Shown here one piece after another: positions 47,236 to 58,325 of a stretch of 64,000 nt of DNA; within the stretch, counting starts at the first letter, position 1, and each line of letters begins with the position of its first letter. Source of the stretch: Heterodera schachtii (taxonomy: Eukaryota > Nematoda > Chromadorea > Rhabditida > Heteroderidae); NCBI GenBank assembly GCA_023374025.1, contig SIJG01000003.1, positions 434,001 to 498,000 of the forward strand, written 5' to 3'. Made by a program: the position numbers and the translations under genes. Under the pieces are notes generated by a model, which saw only the letters and a program-made list of their open reading frames with translations, did not search any database and was not told the origin of the DNA.

Positions 47236-49240
47236 TTGGCATTGGCAAATTTCAGCGGTTTTGAGAAAAAGCGTAAGAGGAGAGAGTGCCGAAGACAAAT
47301 GCTAAAGCAAAGGAAAAGCTTAGGAAAAGCTATCGAAGAGTGACTATCCCCCGGAAATGGCCAAGGAAAACACTTACAATAATATTTAAATTGCAATGAT
47401 TACAAAGTGAGTCATTGTCTCCCCCCCCCCCTTTGGCACTTAAGCATCGGCTGACCGATGACCGACCATTTCCGCTTTGGTCCTTTGCCCCTAAATTCGT
47501 GATTTTTGCAAATAATTGAGAGGTCAAACAAAACGGGGGCTGAGCGTGGGCTGTGGTCATTTATTTATTCCTTCAGTTTGGGAGGGGCGGCGAGCAAAGC
47601 GAAGCGAAGGAGCAAAGAATCAAATTCAAAAGAGACACCACAGCAGTAATAACCGCACCTCACAACAAACACTACGCATTCACCGGCGGGGGAAGCGAAT
47701 TTGCGCAAAAAGCACTTGCGGCAACAGACGAAAGGCGGGGGGCGGGGGGGGGGGGGAGAAACGCCGCGGGGGAGGGAGGGGGGGGGGAGGTGAAGCAATT
47801 TGGGAAGGACAACAGCAAAATGTAGGAATGGCCCAGGGGGAGTGGGGGGAGGGGGGGGGGGTCACAACAGAACTTATCGTTAGCCCAAATTGTCGGACGG
47901 ACAAATGTTGTACAACAGCCCACGCTTTTCCATTTGAATAAATATTGGACATGACAAATAAATGGTCGGCTTTATGCTTAATTAAGTTGAGCAAAGAAAT
48001 GTGTAGCTATTTTGTTTTTGCCAATGAGAACGTGTCGTGTACACATTTATTATTATTCATTGCTTTGTTCGCCATTTGTCTTCTTTCGTCCGCCCCTTTT
48101 GTTGGGCATTGGATCATCGGCCATCCGTCGTCTCCTCGGGGGGCGGGGGGGGGGGGGGGGCGAGGGGATCATCTCCGAGTCCCTCAGCTGCGATTAAGGA
48201 GAGCAGCAGCAGCATTCATTAATATGTAGAAAGCTTCACAGCCCAGCATTTCCCGCGTGGATTAGCACAATTAGGTGAAGCTGATGAGCTGGAACTGGAA
48301 AAGGACGAACAAGAATATTTGACGGAGTTACGCAAACGGCGAATGGAGGGAATGGGAATGGGAGAGGGAAGACGAAGGCCGAGGAAGGAGAGGGGCGATC
48401 AGGGGCTGAGGGGGGGGGGGGAGGGGAGAAGGTGATCAGCAGCAGCGATCAAACGAGGGACAAAAGCATAATAAAATAAAACAATCGAAAACCTGTATTA
48501 GTACACAGAAAGCTAATATACAAATTCATACAAAAGCACATATATATCCATCAATTATTTTTATGCATATGCAATTTCAGGCAAATAGCTCCCGCCCGTC
48601 GGGCGACGACTTTTTTTTTTGTTGCTAATTATGCAATCTTTGATTGGGATTTCACGAAATTATCAGATGATGTTTAATTTTTTTTTATCGCCCAGTTGGC
48701 CAGCACATAAAAAGAGAGAAAACCCATTTGAAGTAACAAGACACGGAGTCCAGTTAAAAATGGACTTTTTGTCCAGAATCCTGTTCGGGTTCGACTCGGA
48801 AATCCGGTCCAAGTCCGTGTTTGTTCCAAAATTCCGGTTTGCGGTGCTCCATGTTCATTATCTATGCAAACCCAAGAAGCATGCTAACGTGATTTAACAA
48901 CCCCCTAGGAATGTTTTTCGAAAGTTTCCCCGATTTTCAATGTGTTTTGGGGTGTTCCGATCACGCAAAGGAGTGATCGGACCAATTTGATGTAAAAGAT
49001 TAGCATGCAAATAACCTATTGTTTTATCAATCAAAAATAACATATGACCATGACTTTATATACCTCAAAAACAACAAATTTACAATCATGGGGTACAATT
49101 TGTACATTTGAAATCGAAATAAATAGGAATAACAATATTATTTGGACATTTTCAACAAATCAGACCAGGTTGTACATTACATTGGTCGGGATAATAACTC
49201 GAAACATAACATATTTATGGGACATTATCATAGAATCTGA
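47236..49240. other. Two-kilobase gene-free stretch
   Basis: 47.4-48.5 kb is rich in poly-G/poly-C runs, including 16 G at 48145-48160; 48.5-49.2 kb is AT-rich. The only ORFs are short and without family features. Confidence 0.6.
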
Positions 49241-50129
49241 TCAGAGGACACAGGATCTACTCGACGCTTCGTTGTCATCTTTGTGCTTCTTGTTGCTGGC
49301 CTTCTCCTCCCAACGTTCGATGTGTTCTCGCAGCTGCTTTTTCAAGTCCTCAGATTCATTGCATGCGCCTCCACGTTCATCAGAATTTGCGTCCTCAAGA
49401 ACCTGAAAAGGTTTAATTGAATTCCAATAAAAATTGTTATTGTTAATCCCTAGCCTTTTTGGCGAAATCGATTGCGTTTTCTTCCATGTCCAAATTGTCG
49501 TAGTAGAAGATGCAGAAGTTCAGTCCGAGCCCAAGTCGTGTAGCATTTGCTGGTCGTAGTTTGTCCTTGGCTATGTCGTACGCTTCTTGGTATGCCTGCC
49601 GCGACTTGTCCACAACGCCCCCGATTGCCTCCGCCGCCATGTAACGGTAGACGTCAGCCTTCATCTTCAAGTAGAACACCTTCACTTCGGAGTCGTGGGC
49701 CCTCGGGATCAAAGCGTCCAATAACTCCTTAAAAGTGAATTTTAAAATTGATAAATTGGAATCCTCTCACCACGAGTTCGTTGCTTGTGTCGTGCAACTC
49801 CTTGACCAACTTGTCGCGATATCGCTTGAGCATTTGCAGCTGCTTTTCCGTCCCATCCTGCGTCCATTCGATCGGAGAGATCTCCCGCAACGCGAAGCGA
49901 AGTGGACGGATGACAGCTTTGTACGCAATCGACAGCATGTTCCGCTCCTCTTCGTTCAAGACGTTGTCCATCTCAACCACCTGAAATGGGAAAGGTAAAA
50001 GGGATATAATTTGTTACTTTAAGCTACAATGAACACCACCTTCTTCATCAACTGTGCCATGTCGTAGTAACGAACGGCTTGATCCGCTAGCTTGGCGCGA
50101 TACAAGATTAATTCTCTGTTGCTCTCCAT
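49241..50129 (-). CDS. Divergent 14-3-3 protein
   Basis: 14-3-3 dimers bind phosphoserine motifs in client proteins. The start is MESNRELILYRAKLADQAVR (TTTCAG acceptor just upstream), then MDNVLNEEERNMLSIAYKAV, DGTEKQLQMLKRYRDKLVKE, VFYLKMKADVYRYMAAEA and ATRLGLGLNFCIFYYDN. Phosphate-binding equivalents are kept: Lys in AYK, Arg in PLRF, Arg-Tyr in YRYM, and Asn in LNF. The canonical RRSSWR is replaced by PLRFALR. The last helix reads QLREHIERWEE, so the ligand-contacting Asn of DNLTLW is His. The tail is basic/polar, ending SSRSCVL. The penultimate intron 49454-49403 is GC-AG (AAAAAG|gctagg), since no GT is available. This is a divergent paralogue rather than the conserved PAR-5/FTT type. 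Confidence 0.93.
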
Positions 50130-50780
50130 TATTGATAAGCTGAAATGGAATTTTGAATTAAAGTTTAGAGAACAGCGAGGGGAGGGAGCGGGTCACAATT
50201 AAATGGAACACATCAAATGAATGAGGGAGAAATGCACGGAATGGGGGAAAAGGGGGGTTTAAATGGACAACACGAAGGGTCAAAAGGATGATCGATAAAC
50301 GAGCATCTTTTGGCGTTAATTCAAATAATTAACGAACACAACACCTTTCTTACTGTACCTTACATACTATAAGTGGCTGTGAATAAATCGCATAATATTT
50401 TCCAAAATCTCCCTCGAGGAGTCTACCGTCACGTCGGACACTATATTCTGGTTTTTTTTTGTTTTAGTTTACCCCAAAAAAACTCACAAAAATACTCTTT
50501 TTTTGCGTAAAAATTCGAGAGAAGCTAAGGAGAGAAGAGAAAGAAAAATATATTAAATGAAATTTTTTGTTTTAAATACTTAACTAGCGCGAATAAAACG
50601 AGCACTTCTGCGCTCGCTAATGATTTGTTAATTTTTAAGCCTGATTTACTTTAAAACATTTTCTGACACTTTTTTTTTGTTACTCTTTGGCTCCTTCAGT
50701 GACAAATGCCATGCAAAGTTCCGTTAGCTCGAATGAGGCATCAATCTCATCGTATTTTCCATTTTTTATTTTCTTTTCAG
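50130..50780. promoter_or_regulatory. Shared divergent upstream region, 14-3-3 (-) / unc-16 (+)
   Basis: 650 bp between two divergently transcribed genes; AT-rich, ending in TTTTCTTTTCAG directly before the unc-16 ATG. It must hold both promoters unless outrons lie further away. Confidence 0.5.
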
Positions 50781-53700
50781 ATGATATTTGGTGGGAATTC
50801 GACCGTTTGTTCTGAGGAGTCTCATGTGATGTCTGAAAAGGTGCAGACAATTGCTTCTTCCATTTATAGAGAATTTGAAACGATGATACAAAAACATGGA
50901 CAGGAAAGCATAAAAGTACTGAAAAAATACAATTAAAATTCAACAATAACAAATTTTCCATTTGTTTGACAGGATTTGATGTCGTTGGTTGTAAATGTTT
51001 TGGAGAGCTTAGACACGGCATACCAAGAAAAGGATGAACTGATTGTCGACCTCGAAATGCTTAAGGATGAAAATGAACAATTGCTGAACCAATACGAAAG
51101 GGAAAGGCAAATGCGTAAGAACCAAGACCAGGTAAATGGACACGAATTGTGGGGTAAAACGATTGGCACTCGAGAAATGACAATTTAGAAAAGTTTGGAA
51201 AGAGAGGAATTTATGTCGGAGACAATCCGCGAATTGGAGAGCAAAGTGCAGAGTATGGCCAGCATTGTCAGGTCGGCAATTCCCATTGCACAACAAAACA
51301 ATGCCTATTTCTATATAGAATGCTCGAGTTGAAGGCCAAAAATGCCAACGATCATGGTAAGTGCCGTTGGTGAGTCGAAAATATCGAAATTGGATTTATT
51401 AAGCAATGCGACTGGAGGAAAGAGAGGCCGATCAGAAAATTGAATATGAAAAGCTGCACGAACGATACAACGAGTTGTTGCGGACACATATTGAGCATGT
51501 CGAGCGGACCAAATTCCTGATGGGTTCCGAAATGTTCGACATGGCCCAATCCCTTCCGATAAACGGCAAAAACAATCGGTCCATCTTCGAAATTACGAAT
51601 TATAAAGCGACCATATCGAAAATGGCATTTTCAATTCAGGAATACGATGGCAATGAGTGCCATCGACACAAATGTGCGCGGAATTTCCGACCTTATCAGT
51701 GCGCATATGTCACAGAGTACGCATGCCGACTTGAACTTGGCAAATCACATCAGCACCGAAAGTGGGCTTTGGTCTTCGAGATAAAGAACTAATTCACCCG
51801 TTGTTTTATCAAAGGGGATTGGCACTGAAGAATTTGGAGAAGAGCAAACGGTGGCCGAAATTCTCGCGACTCCGCGCGCCGACACGGAGAAGGAAAAAGA
51901 AGCGGCAACAGAGAAGGAAGTGAAGGAGGAGAAAGACGGGCGACAAAACACCGCCGGACAAATGGAACAATTGTAAGGAGCGAAATTGGGGCCAACACGG
52001 GACAGTTAATGCCAAATTAAAAGACAAAGCATTCATTTGGGAATTTAGCTGATTTTACAAGACACTGCTGGCCTTTTTGGCCCGGAATTTTTTAGTATTT
52101 GTGGAAAAGCAGATTTAAAATCTAAATAACGAACAATTTGAATTCTATTGTTTAAAAATTTAAATTTTTTAATCTCAGGCTACTTATTGGGACAATTTAG
52201 CATTAGGTTTTCCATTTTTGTTTGTAAGAAAATAATAAAATTGGCATGGAATTGAATTAATTTTTGCTGTGCTATTTTTCGAGTTTTTTTTTCTTTGGGT
52301 AAATGGTTCGGCGCCGGGGAAATTTTTTTTTAGGTGTAATTAAGGTGTAATTAAGATGCGTAAACTTCCATTTTCAGGGATGTTGTCGACGATGGCGACG
52401 GTGTTTCTTTGGGTGCCGACCTTACCGGTGAGTATTGGGCAAAGTCAGTTTCTCGGTTATATGGGCTATTTGCGCCTTTGCCTTATCTCCCAAAACCTCA
52501 GGCCAATTAGTTGATCCGGCAGAGTTCGCCTCGGCGGGTAATTGCCCCAAATTTATGAGTTTTCCGTTTAAAAGTTTTCGTTTTTTGCAGTCAACGACAC
52601 ATTTATCGGTATTTGCTCCCGTTCATCTCATTAAGTTTTTTTATGATAATTTGTGTTGGTGTTTGGTCCTTTTTTGGTTGTGAATTGTGTGATAACAATC
52701 TTTCTTTCGTTTTTGTTCAAAATTTTATTTGAAGGATTTAATTGTTTAGGAATGGGCAAAGAAGTGGAGAATTTGATCAGAGAAAACACGGAACTGTTGG
52801 AGACAAAAAACGCATTAAATATTGTTAAAAACGACCTCATTGCCCAAGTTGATCAGCTTTCCAGGCATTGCTTTTGTTAAAAAAATAATTAAATTTATTT
52901 CCGATTCATTCAGTGAGAAAGAAGTGTTCCGCGAGGAGGTGCGAAGTTTGGAGATGGTCAAATTGAAAATGTCTGAACGAATCCGCGAGTTGGAAAGCGA
53001 AATGAAGGAATTGAAGGAGAAAATGAACAATTCGGACACCGTCATCGACGAGACGGTCGGTTTTATTTATTTATTTTTTACACAAGTTTGGGTTTCCATC
53101 TCATTCATCAAATGTTGTTTACCACTTTATCCCACCCATTTTAAGGAGGACCGTTCCCAGGGAAAACGTTTCACGCGCGTGGAAATGGCACGAATGGTCA
53201 TGGAGAAGAACCAATACAAAGAAAAGTTCTTGGAGCTGCAGGAGACGGTCAAATTCACGGAACTCAAAAGGGCCAAAAAACATGAAGAAGAATTGGCACA
53301 ACGGAGGAGCAAATCCATTTGGAGTTTGTAAGTCCATTCGTTATTTAATTCCTTCGTTAATTTCATTACACAATTAGTTTCTCCGGCCTTTTGGGCGATG
53401 GAAGTTCAACAAATCCATCCACCGCAAGTGGCCAAAGCCCAAAACGAGCGCAAAGGGACGGCACTCGCAAATCGCACCTTTCCTCGCCGACCAACAGCAA
53501 AAAGAATCGCACTTACGACATCGACATGGACCTGTCGGTTTTTAAGAAAAAAATATATAAATAAATTTATGTTAAGAATCAGAGTGTTAAAGTCAATTTA
53601 TAATCAATTATATTGAAAACATTTCAATTTTTTTATCGACTAAATCTGTTATGAAACAATTTAGCATAAACGAAAAGCGAAAAGCTGAGCGAAGGCAGCA

Positions 53701-56700
53701 CTATCAGAAAGTCAGTCAGTACATGAAGCAGGAGGAATTTCCGAATGCCTACGGTAGGCCGGGAATTAGGCAAATGCTTCGAATATTCGTTGATTCTCTA
53801 AAAAGGATGGTCAATGACTTCGAACAAAGCCACAGAAAGTATCTCAATTCCTGTTCCGGTCAATTGCAGGTCGTAACTTTACTAATCATTTTGTTTTTTT
53901 GATAACTCAGTTTAGGCCTTTGTTGGAACAAATGCCGTCTTTAAAAGTGATCATTTTCATTTTTCTGATTGTTTTATTTATTTGGAAAAGGTTTGGTGTG
54001 CCGCTCCGTCGGCACTGCACGGGGGGCTTAGGGACGGCGAATACATTGTGGGAGACCCAATGTTGAGCTGTGACCCTGAGGTGCTCTTGAGAGAGAATCA
54101 ACAACAGACGGTGCCTTTGAAAAGTTGGAAATTTATTATATTTTTTTAATATAGTCGAAGAATCACACGAAACGGAGACGGAGAAGGGATTCCACACTCC
54201 TCGAGGCTTCGAGTCTTTTGTGGGTTTGTGGCTCGGACGAACAGCGCTCCTTCGTTTCCATTTTGGAGGCCAATCAGCCGGGCAATATTCTTGCCGGCTT
54301 TTCTATCGAAAATGTCAACGTTTTGTGTGTCGCGAGTGCAGCAGGTGTTTCACTGTCCATTGTCTCGTATTTTGCTGATGCGCTAATTCGCTGCTTTTTA
54401 GGAATTCGTGAGAGGGATTCGCGACTGTCCGACGAGGGAATGTCCGTCGACTCGGAACTGTGCACCTCCGGGGAATATTTATCGACGGTGAATGTCCCGG
54501 CGGAGCTCGTGGAGGAAGTCGAATCTTTGGGATCCATTGAATTCGTTGCACTCCAAAAATGTGAAGAGGAGGACCAAATTCCGACATTCTCACCTCCCAA
54601 TGAGAAATTGTCGCCAAAAAGAAAACGTAAGTGCTTTGAAATTGTCTTCATTTTAAATTGTTTTTTAGTCAGTGTTAATCAATCCATCGGAGCGAACGGT
54701 GAAACGAAAAGTAAGTTTTTTCGAAATACATTTGCAAAAATTTGCTAAAATTCTTCCATTATGAATTTTGAGCCCCAAAATCGGTTCAAGATGTTCTCGG
54801 CAGCAATAAGCCCTCACTGCGTAGAACAGAAGCAATTCCCTTTGAATTCGGCGAAGAAAATTCGTCAGAAAAAATGGACCGAGAAAATGCGACAATTGTC
54901 ATGAAAAAATTGACGGATGGTGAGGACAAACAAACAAAATAAAATGGTGGTGGTGTGCCATCCCTTTTTTGGTTTTTCTCTGTCCACGCTTTTCGGTTCC
55001 ATCCATTTTAATTAATAAACACACTTTTTGATTTACTTTTTTCAATCTTTCCTTTTTATTTTGTCCGCTGTTTTTCACTCAATTAATTGGCACTATAAAT
55101 CCGTTCCTTTTACCTTTTTTGGTCACTTTTAGGGTCCCTTTCGGCCATTGCCAATTTGCCTTTGCATGTCCGCGACGCTTTGAACTCGTACGAATGGTGT
55201 GCCAATGGCGCTGAGAGTGAATTGCTGAGCCTCCCAACCATGTGGATTGGGCTGGAGAACTTTTTGTAAGAATTATTAATTATTCTTTCTCCATAATATC
55301 ATGTTTTATCTTCATGCATTCAGCATTCACATCCATTCGGCTGTGCGAAATTGGAGCAAATGTTTGCGGCGTGTGAAAATGCCGGACGCCGTTCTCTCAA
55401 TTTTGTACGTCATCGTTTATGGCAAATTTAAATTTGTCATTTCAATTAGACATTTAAACGGGCGGATGTTTGCCGCTTTGGCCAATGGTTCAGTCGCTGT
55501 TTTTCACCGGAACACAAGTCAGTATTGTACTTAAGCAACATTAATTAATATAATAATAATTCATGTCATTTTGTGTGCCATCTTTGCGTTTCAGTCGGGG
55601 AATGGTCCACCAGTGGTTACTTTGTGGTCAAATTGGGCTCTGTCACCAGTTCGGTGTGCCATTTGTGCACTGTTGGCGGAAACGTATGGGCTACCTGTAG
55701 GAATTGTGTGATGGTACTCGACCCGACAACCCTCAAAATAAAGGTTGATGAAAAACAGCGGAACAATTCTTACAATTAGAGAAACCCGTATTTCAGCATG
55801 TTTTCACTGCCCACCCGAGGAAAGACTCCCAAGTTCGACAAATGATTTGCTGCGGAAAGGGCGTTTGGCTTTCCATCCGACTCGACTCGTGCATCCGTCT
55901 CTTCCACAGCGAAACTTTCCAACATCTTCAGGACGTTGACGTGGAACCTTACATCTCCAAAATGCTTGGTCATCTTCCGCTTTGCTCTCTCATTTCTAAA
56001 TCCTTTCGCCTATTCAGGGGCTAATCAGCTTGACAGCCATTTGCGAATCACCTCTCTGAGTGAGCTGAACAGGAGGATTTGGGTGGGCACCGGATCAGGG
56101 ATAATCGTCTCAATCCCTTTAAAAGGTAGTAAAGTGATTTATGTCAAATATTTGATTTTGTTGCGTCAGAAAGGAGCAGTGCGACTGTTGTGGCTGACCT
56201 CGACCGGGGACGGACGCCAGGCCAAGTGATTCGTGTCCATTCGTCGGGCGATGAATCCACGGCAAATTCCACCCCATTCTGTGACATTACAAACGCTCAG
56301 CTCAGCTTCCATGGCCACAAAGATGCTGTCCGTTTTCTGCTGCCATTGATTGCTGGTAACAATTTACACACACATAATAACAATTTAATCGGCCAAATTA
56401 TCACAGAGGGATTTTCCGACCTTACGCAAAGTGTTGAGACGAAAAAAGCACTGATGGTGTCCGGCGGCGATGGATACATTGATTTTCGATTGGGTTTGTT
56501 TTATATTTTGAACAGAAATTATTTAGAGGGGGGGGGGGGGGGGGGTAAAAGTTCGTTGGTTTGTAAAAATGTCAAAAACGCAAATAGGTGACGAAGACGA
56601 AGTCATTAATAACGAAAAGGAGAGCAACGGAAGAAGCGTAATGACAGAGCAAATTCGAGCAAGGGATTTGGCGCATTTGCTGATTTGGGAGACGGAATGT

Positions 56701-56748
56701 CCGGTGAAGGAGCTGACCGGACTCTCCAGGGAGGAAGAGGGACAGTGA
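50781..56748 (+). CDS. unc-16: UNC-16/JIP3 homologue (kinesin-1 and JNK scaffold)
   Basis: JIP3/UNC-16 links kinesin-1 and dynein to cargo and scaffolds JNK in neurons. The N-terminal RH1 domain reads [20 protein letters not shown] and [20 protein letters not shown], followed by coiled coil [20 protein letters not shown]. Then [17 protein letters not shown]; the leucine zipper region [20 protein letters not shown]; the RH2 segment [33 protein letters not shown]; a [20 protein letters not shown] segment; [20 protein letters not shown]; and [20 protein letters not shown]. The C-terminal half is the beta-propeller-like region ([74 protein letters not shown]). TGA at 56746. An 18-G run sits in the last intron. 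Exon joins in the middle were not all summed. Confidence 0.93.
56528..56545 (+). repeat. 18-G homopolymer in an unc-16 intron
   Basis: The longest uninterrupted G run noticed in the window. Confidence 0.9.
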
Positions 56749-57226
56749 AGACGAACCGCAGCAGATATTTATTACCTTGTAAATTTGGCCCATTCATAAT
56801 ATCCCCAAATTGTACACATAATAATTACGGAAACTGTGGGTCAGAGACAGTTGACAGAATATGGATTAATGCAATCCGAACGAATAGCAGGCATTGGTTC
56901 AATTTTGCTGTTCTGACCCACTTACGCTGCATATTAAATACGTCTATTGATTGTACCTGTGTTGTGGTAGACCCACATATGTACTGCTAGTCCCGAAAAA
57001 TGGAATAAATTTTAACCGGAATTGTCGACCATTAGTGAGCCAAAATAATTAGGTAGATAGGTAAAACCAAATAAATTTGAAAAAAACAAAAAGCTGTCTG
57101 GGTCTTTCTCACAAGGAAAGAAAATATTCAAAGTTTGTAAGATTTTATTTTCTGCCGGCGCCTATCAGAATTTATATAATTTAAACCAAATTTTTGTTTG
57201 AAATTTTCCAATTATCACCCATACAG

Positions 57227-57318
57227 TACGTTTCCGCCAACAGTGCACAAATGGCACACCGAACTGGTGACAGAGCCCAATTTGACCACAAAGTAACCAC
57301 TGGCGGACCATTCCCCGA
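57227..57318 (-). pseudogene. Inverted 92-bp copy of an unc-16 exon
   Basis: The reverse complement matches unc-16 bases 55595-55686 with a single difference (A to G at position 15). The copy starts exactly at the exon boundary after an AG and stops at AACGTA, where similarity ends. Confidence 0.93.
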
Positions 57319-57621
57319 CTAAAAAGCAAAAGATAGCACATAAAATGATTATCGAATGAAAAATCAAAAAAATTTTCTGAGTCGCGCTTTTTCAATGTAA
57401 ATTTCTCGAACAAGAGGTCTGGCGGTGCCGATAGGCGCCGCCGGGAAAAATTTAGTAATTTATAATACGATTTGTTTACAGATTTTGTCAAAAAATAACC
57501 AAATCTTTGATTAAATTTGCGGTTTAGACTGTTTAAAAAAGAAAAAATAACAATTTTTAAGTGAAATATTTTTTATCAATTTAATTTCAATTGAAATAAT
57601 TAAAGAAAATATTAAAAATAT

Positions 57622-57697
57622 TCTATCCCAGTGGGGAATTGAACCCGAGAGAAAAATTATGAAAGGCAGAAGGTATACCCACTAGATCGCACAACTA
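57622..57697 (-). pseudogene. tRNA-like sequence (degenerate tRNA or SINE head)
   Basis: On the minus strand, GATCTAGTGGGTA resembles an A box and GGGTTCAATTCC a B box at tRNA-like spacing. The 5' end does not pair with the 3' CTGGGAT arm, so it is not a functional tRNA. Confidence 0.45.
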
Positions 57698-57828
57698 TGT
57701 ATAAGAACAAATGTTTTAAAAGCAAAAATAATAATTAATTTTTTTCTCAAAAAGTTCTCCTTCTCCATCAATTTCCTTATCTACCTAATTTTCACCAGAA
57801 ACCCCTTTCTTACCAGTGCTTAATTCGT

Positions 57829-57866
57829 CCCGAAACCCGACCAAAATCATCGGGTCGGGTTTCGGG
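57829..57866. repeat. Perfect 14-bp inverted repeat (hairpin)
   Basis: CCCGAAACCCGACC at 57829-57842 and its exact complement GGTCGGGTTTCGGG at 57853-57866, loop 10 nt. Confidence 0.9.
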
Positions 57867-57891
57867 TAACCCTGATATGCAGTAGTCTTGC

Positions 57892-57936
57892 TTTTTAAAG
57901 GGATCCGTTGCCCACCCAAATCCTCCTGTTCGGCTC
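57892..57936 (-). pseudogene. Second inverted unc-16 fragment with internal deletion
   Basis: The reverse complement contains GAACAGGAGGATTTGGGTGG as in unc-16 near 56066, one mismatch, then lacks about 20 bases before CCCTTTAAAA. Its order relative to the 92-bp copy is reversed compared with unc-16. Confidence 0.85.
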
Positions 57937-58325
57937 AAATGGTGATTCACTTTATCATCATCACATTGATCGGCTCCTCCTTGTCTGATAACTTCCGGCG
58001 CTTTTTTCTCATCTCAGACGCCGAACGAGAGAAACACTGAGTGATGGGGGGGGGGGGACGCCGAAGTGACAAATTGGCAGCGGAAACGCCGAATGAAATA
58101 CGGGGGAGGGGGGGGGGGGAGAAAAAACACCGACAAAACAAAATGCACATTTGGACAAATCCGATTGATTTGCTTTATCTCAATAAATGGAATACAACAG
58201 ATTTAACATTAAGTTCTAACTGCGGCGAACGCGCTCGGTCCCGTACAGCGACAAAGTTGGGTCAAATTTCTAACTGCGGCGAGCATATCCGAACCTCAAA
58301 ATTGTACAAAAAACATATATAAATT

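Larger units (their letters stand above)
56749..58325. other. Convergent interval with rearranged fragments
   Basis: Between unc-16 (+) and sax-2 (-). Contains two inverted unc-16 fragments, a tRNA-like sequence and a perfect hairpin, all listed separately, plus poly-G runs near 58047 and 58108. No intact gene. Confidence 0.7.
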
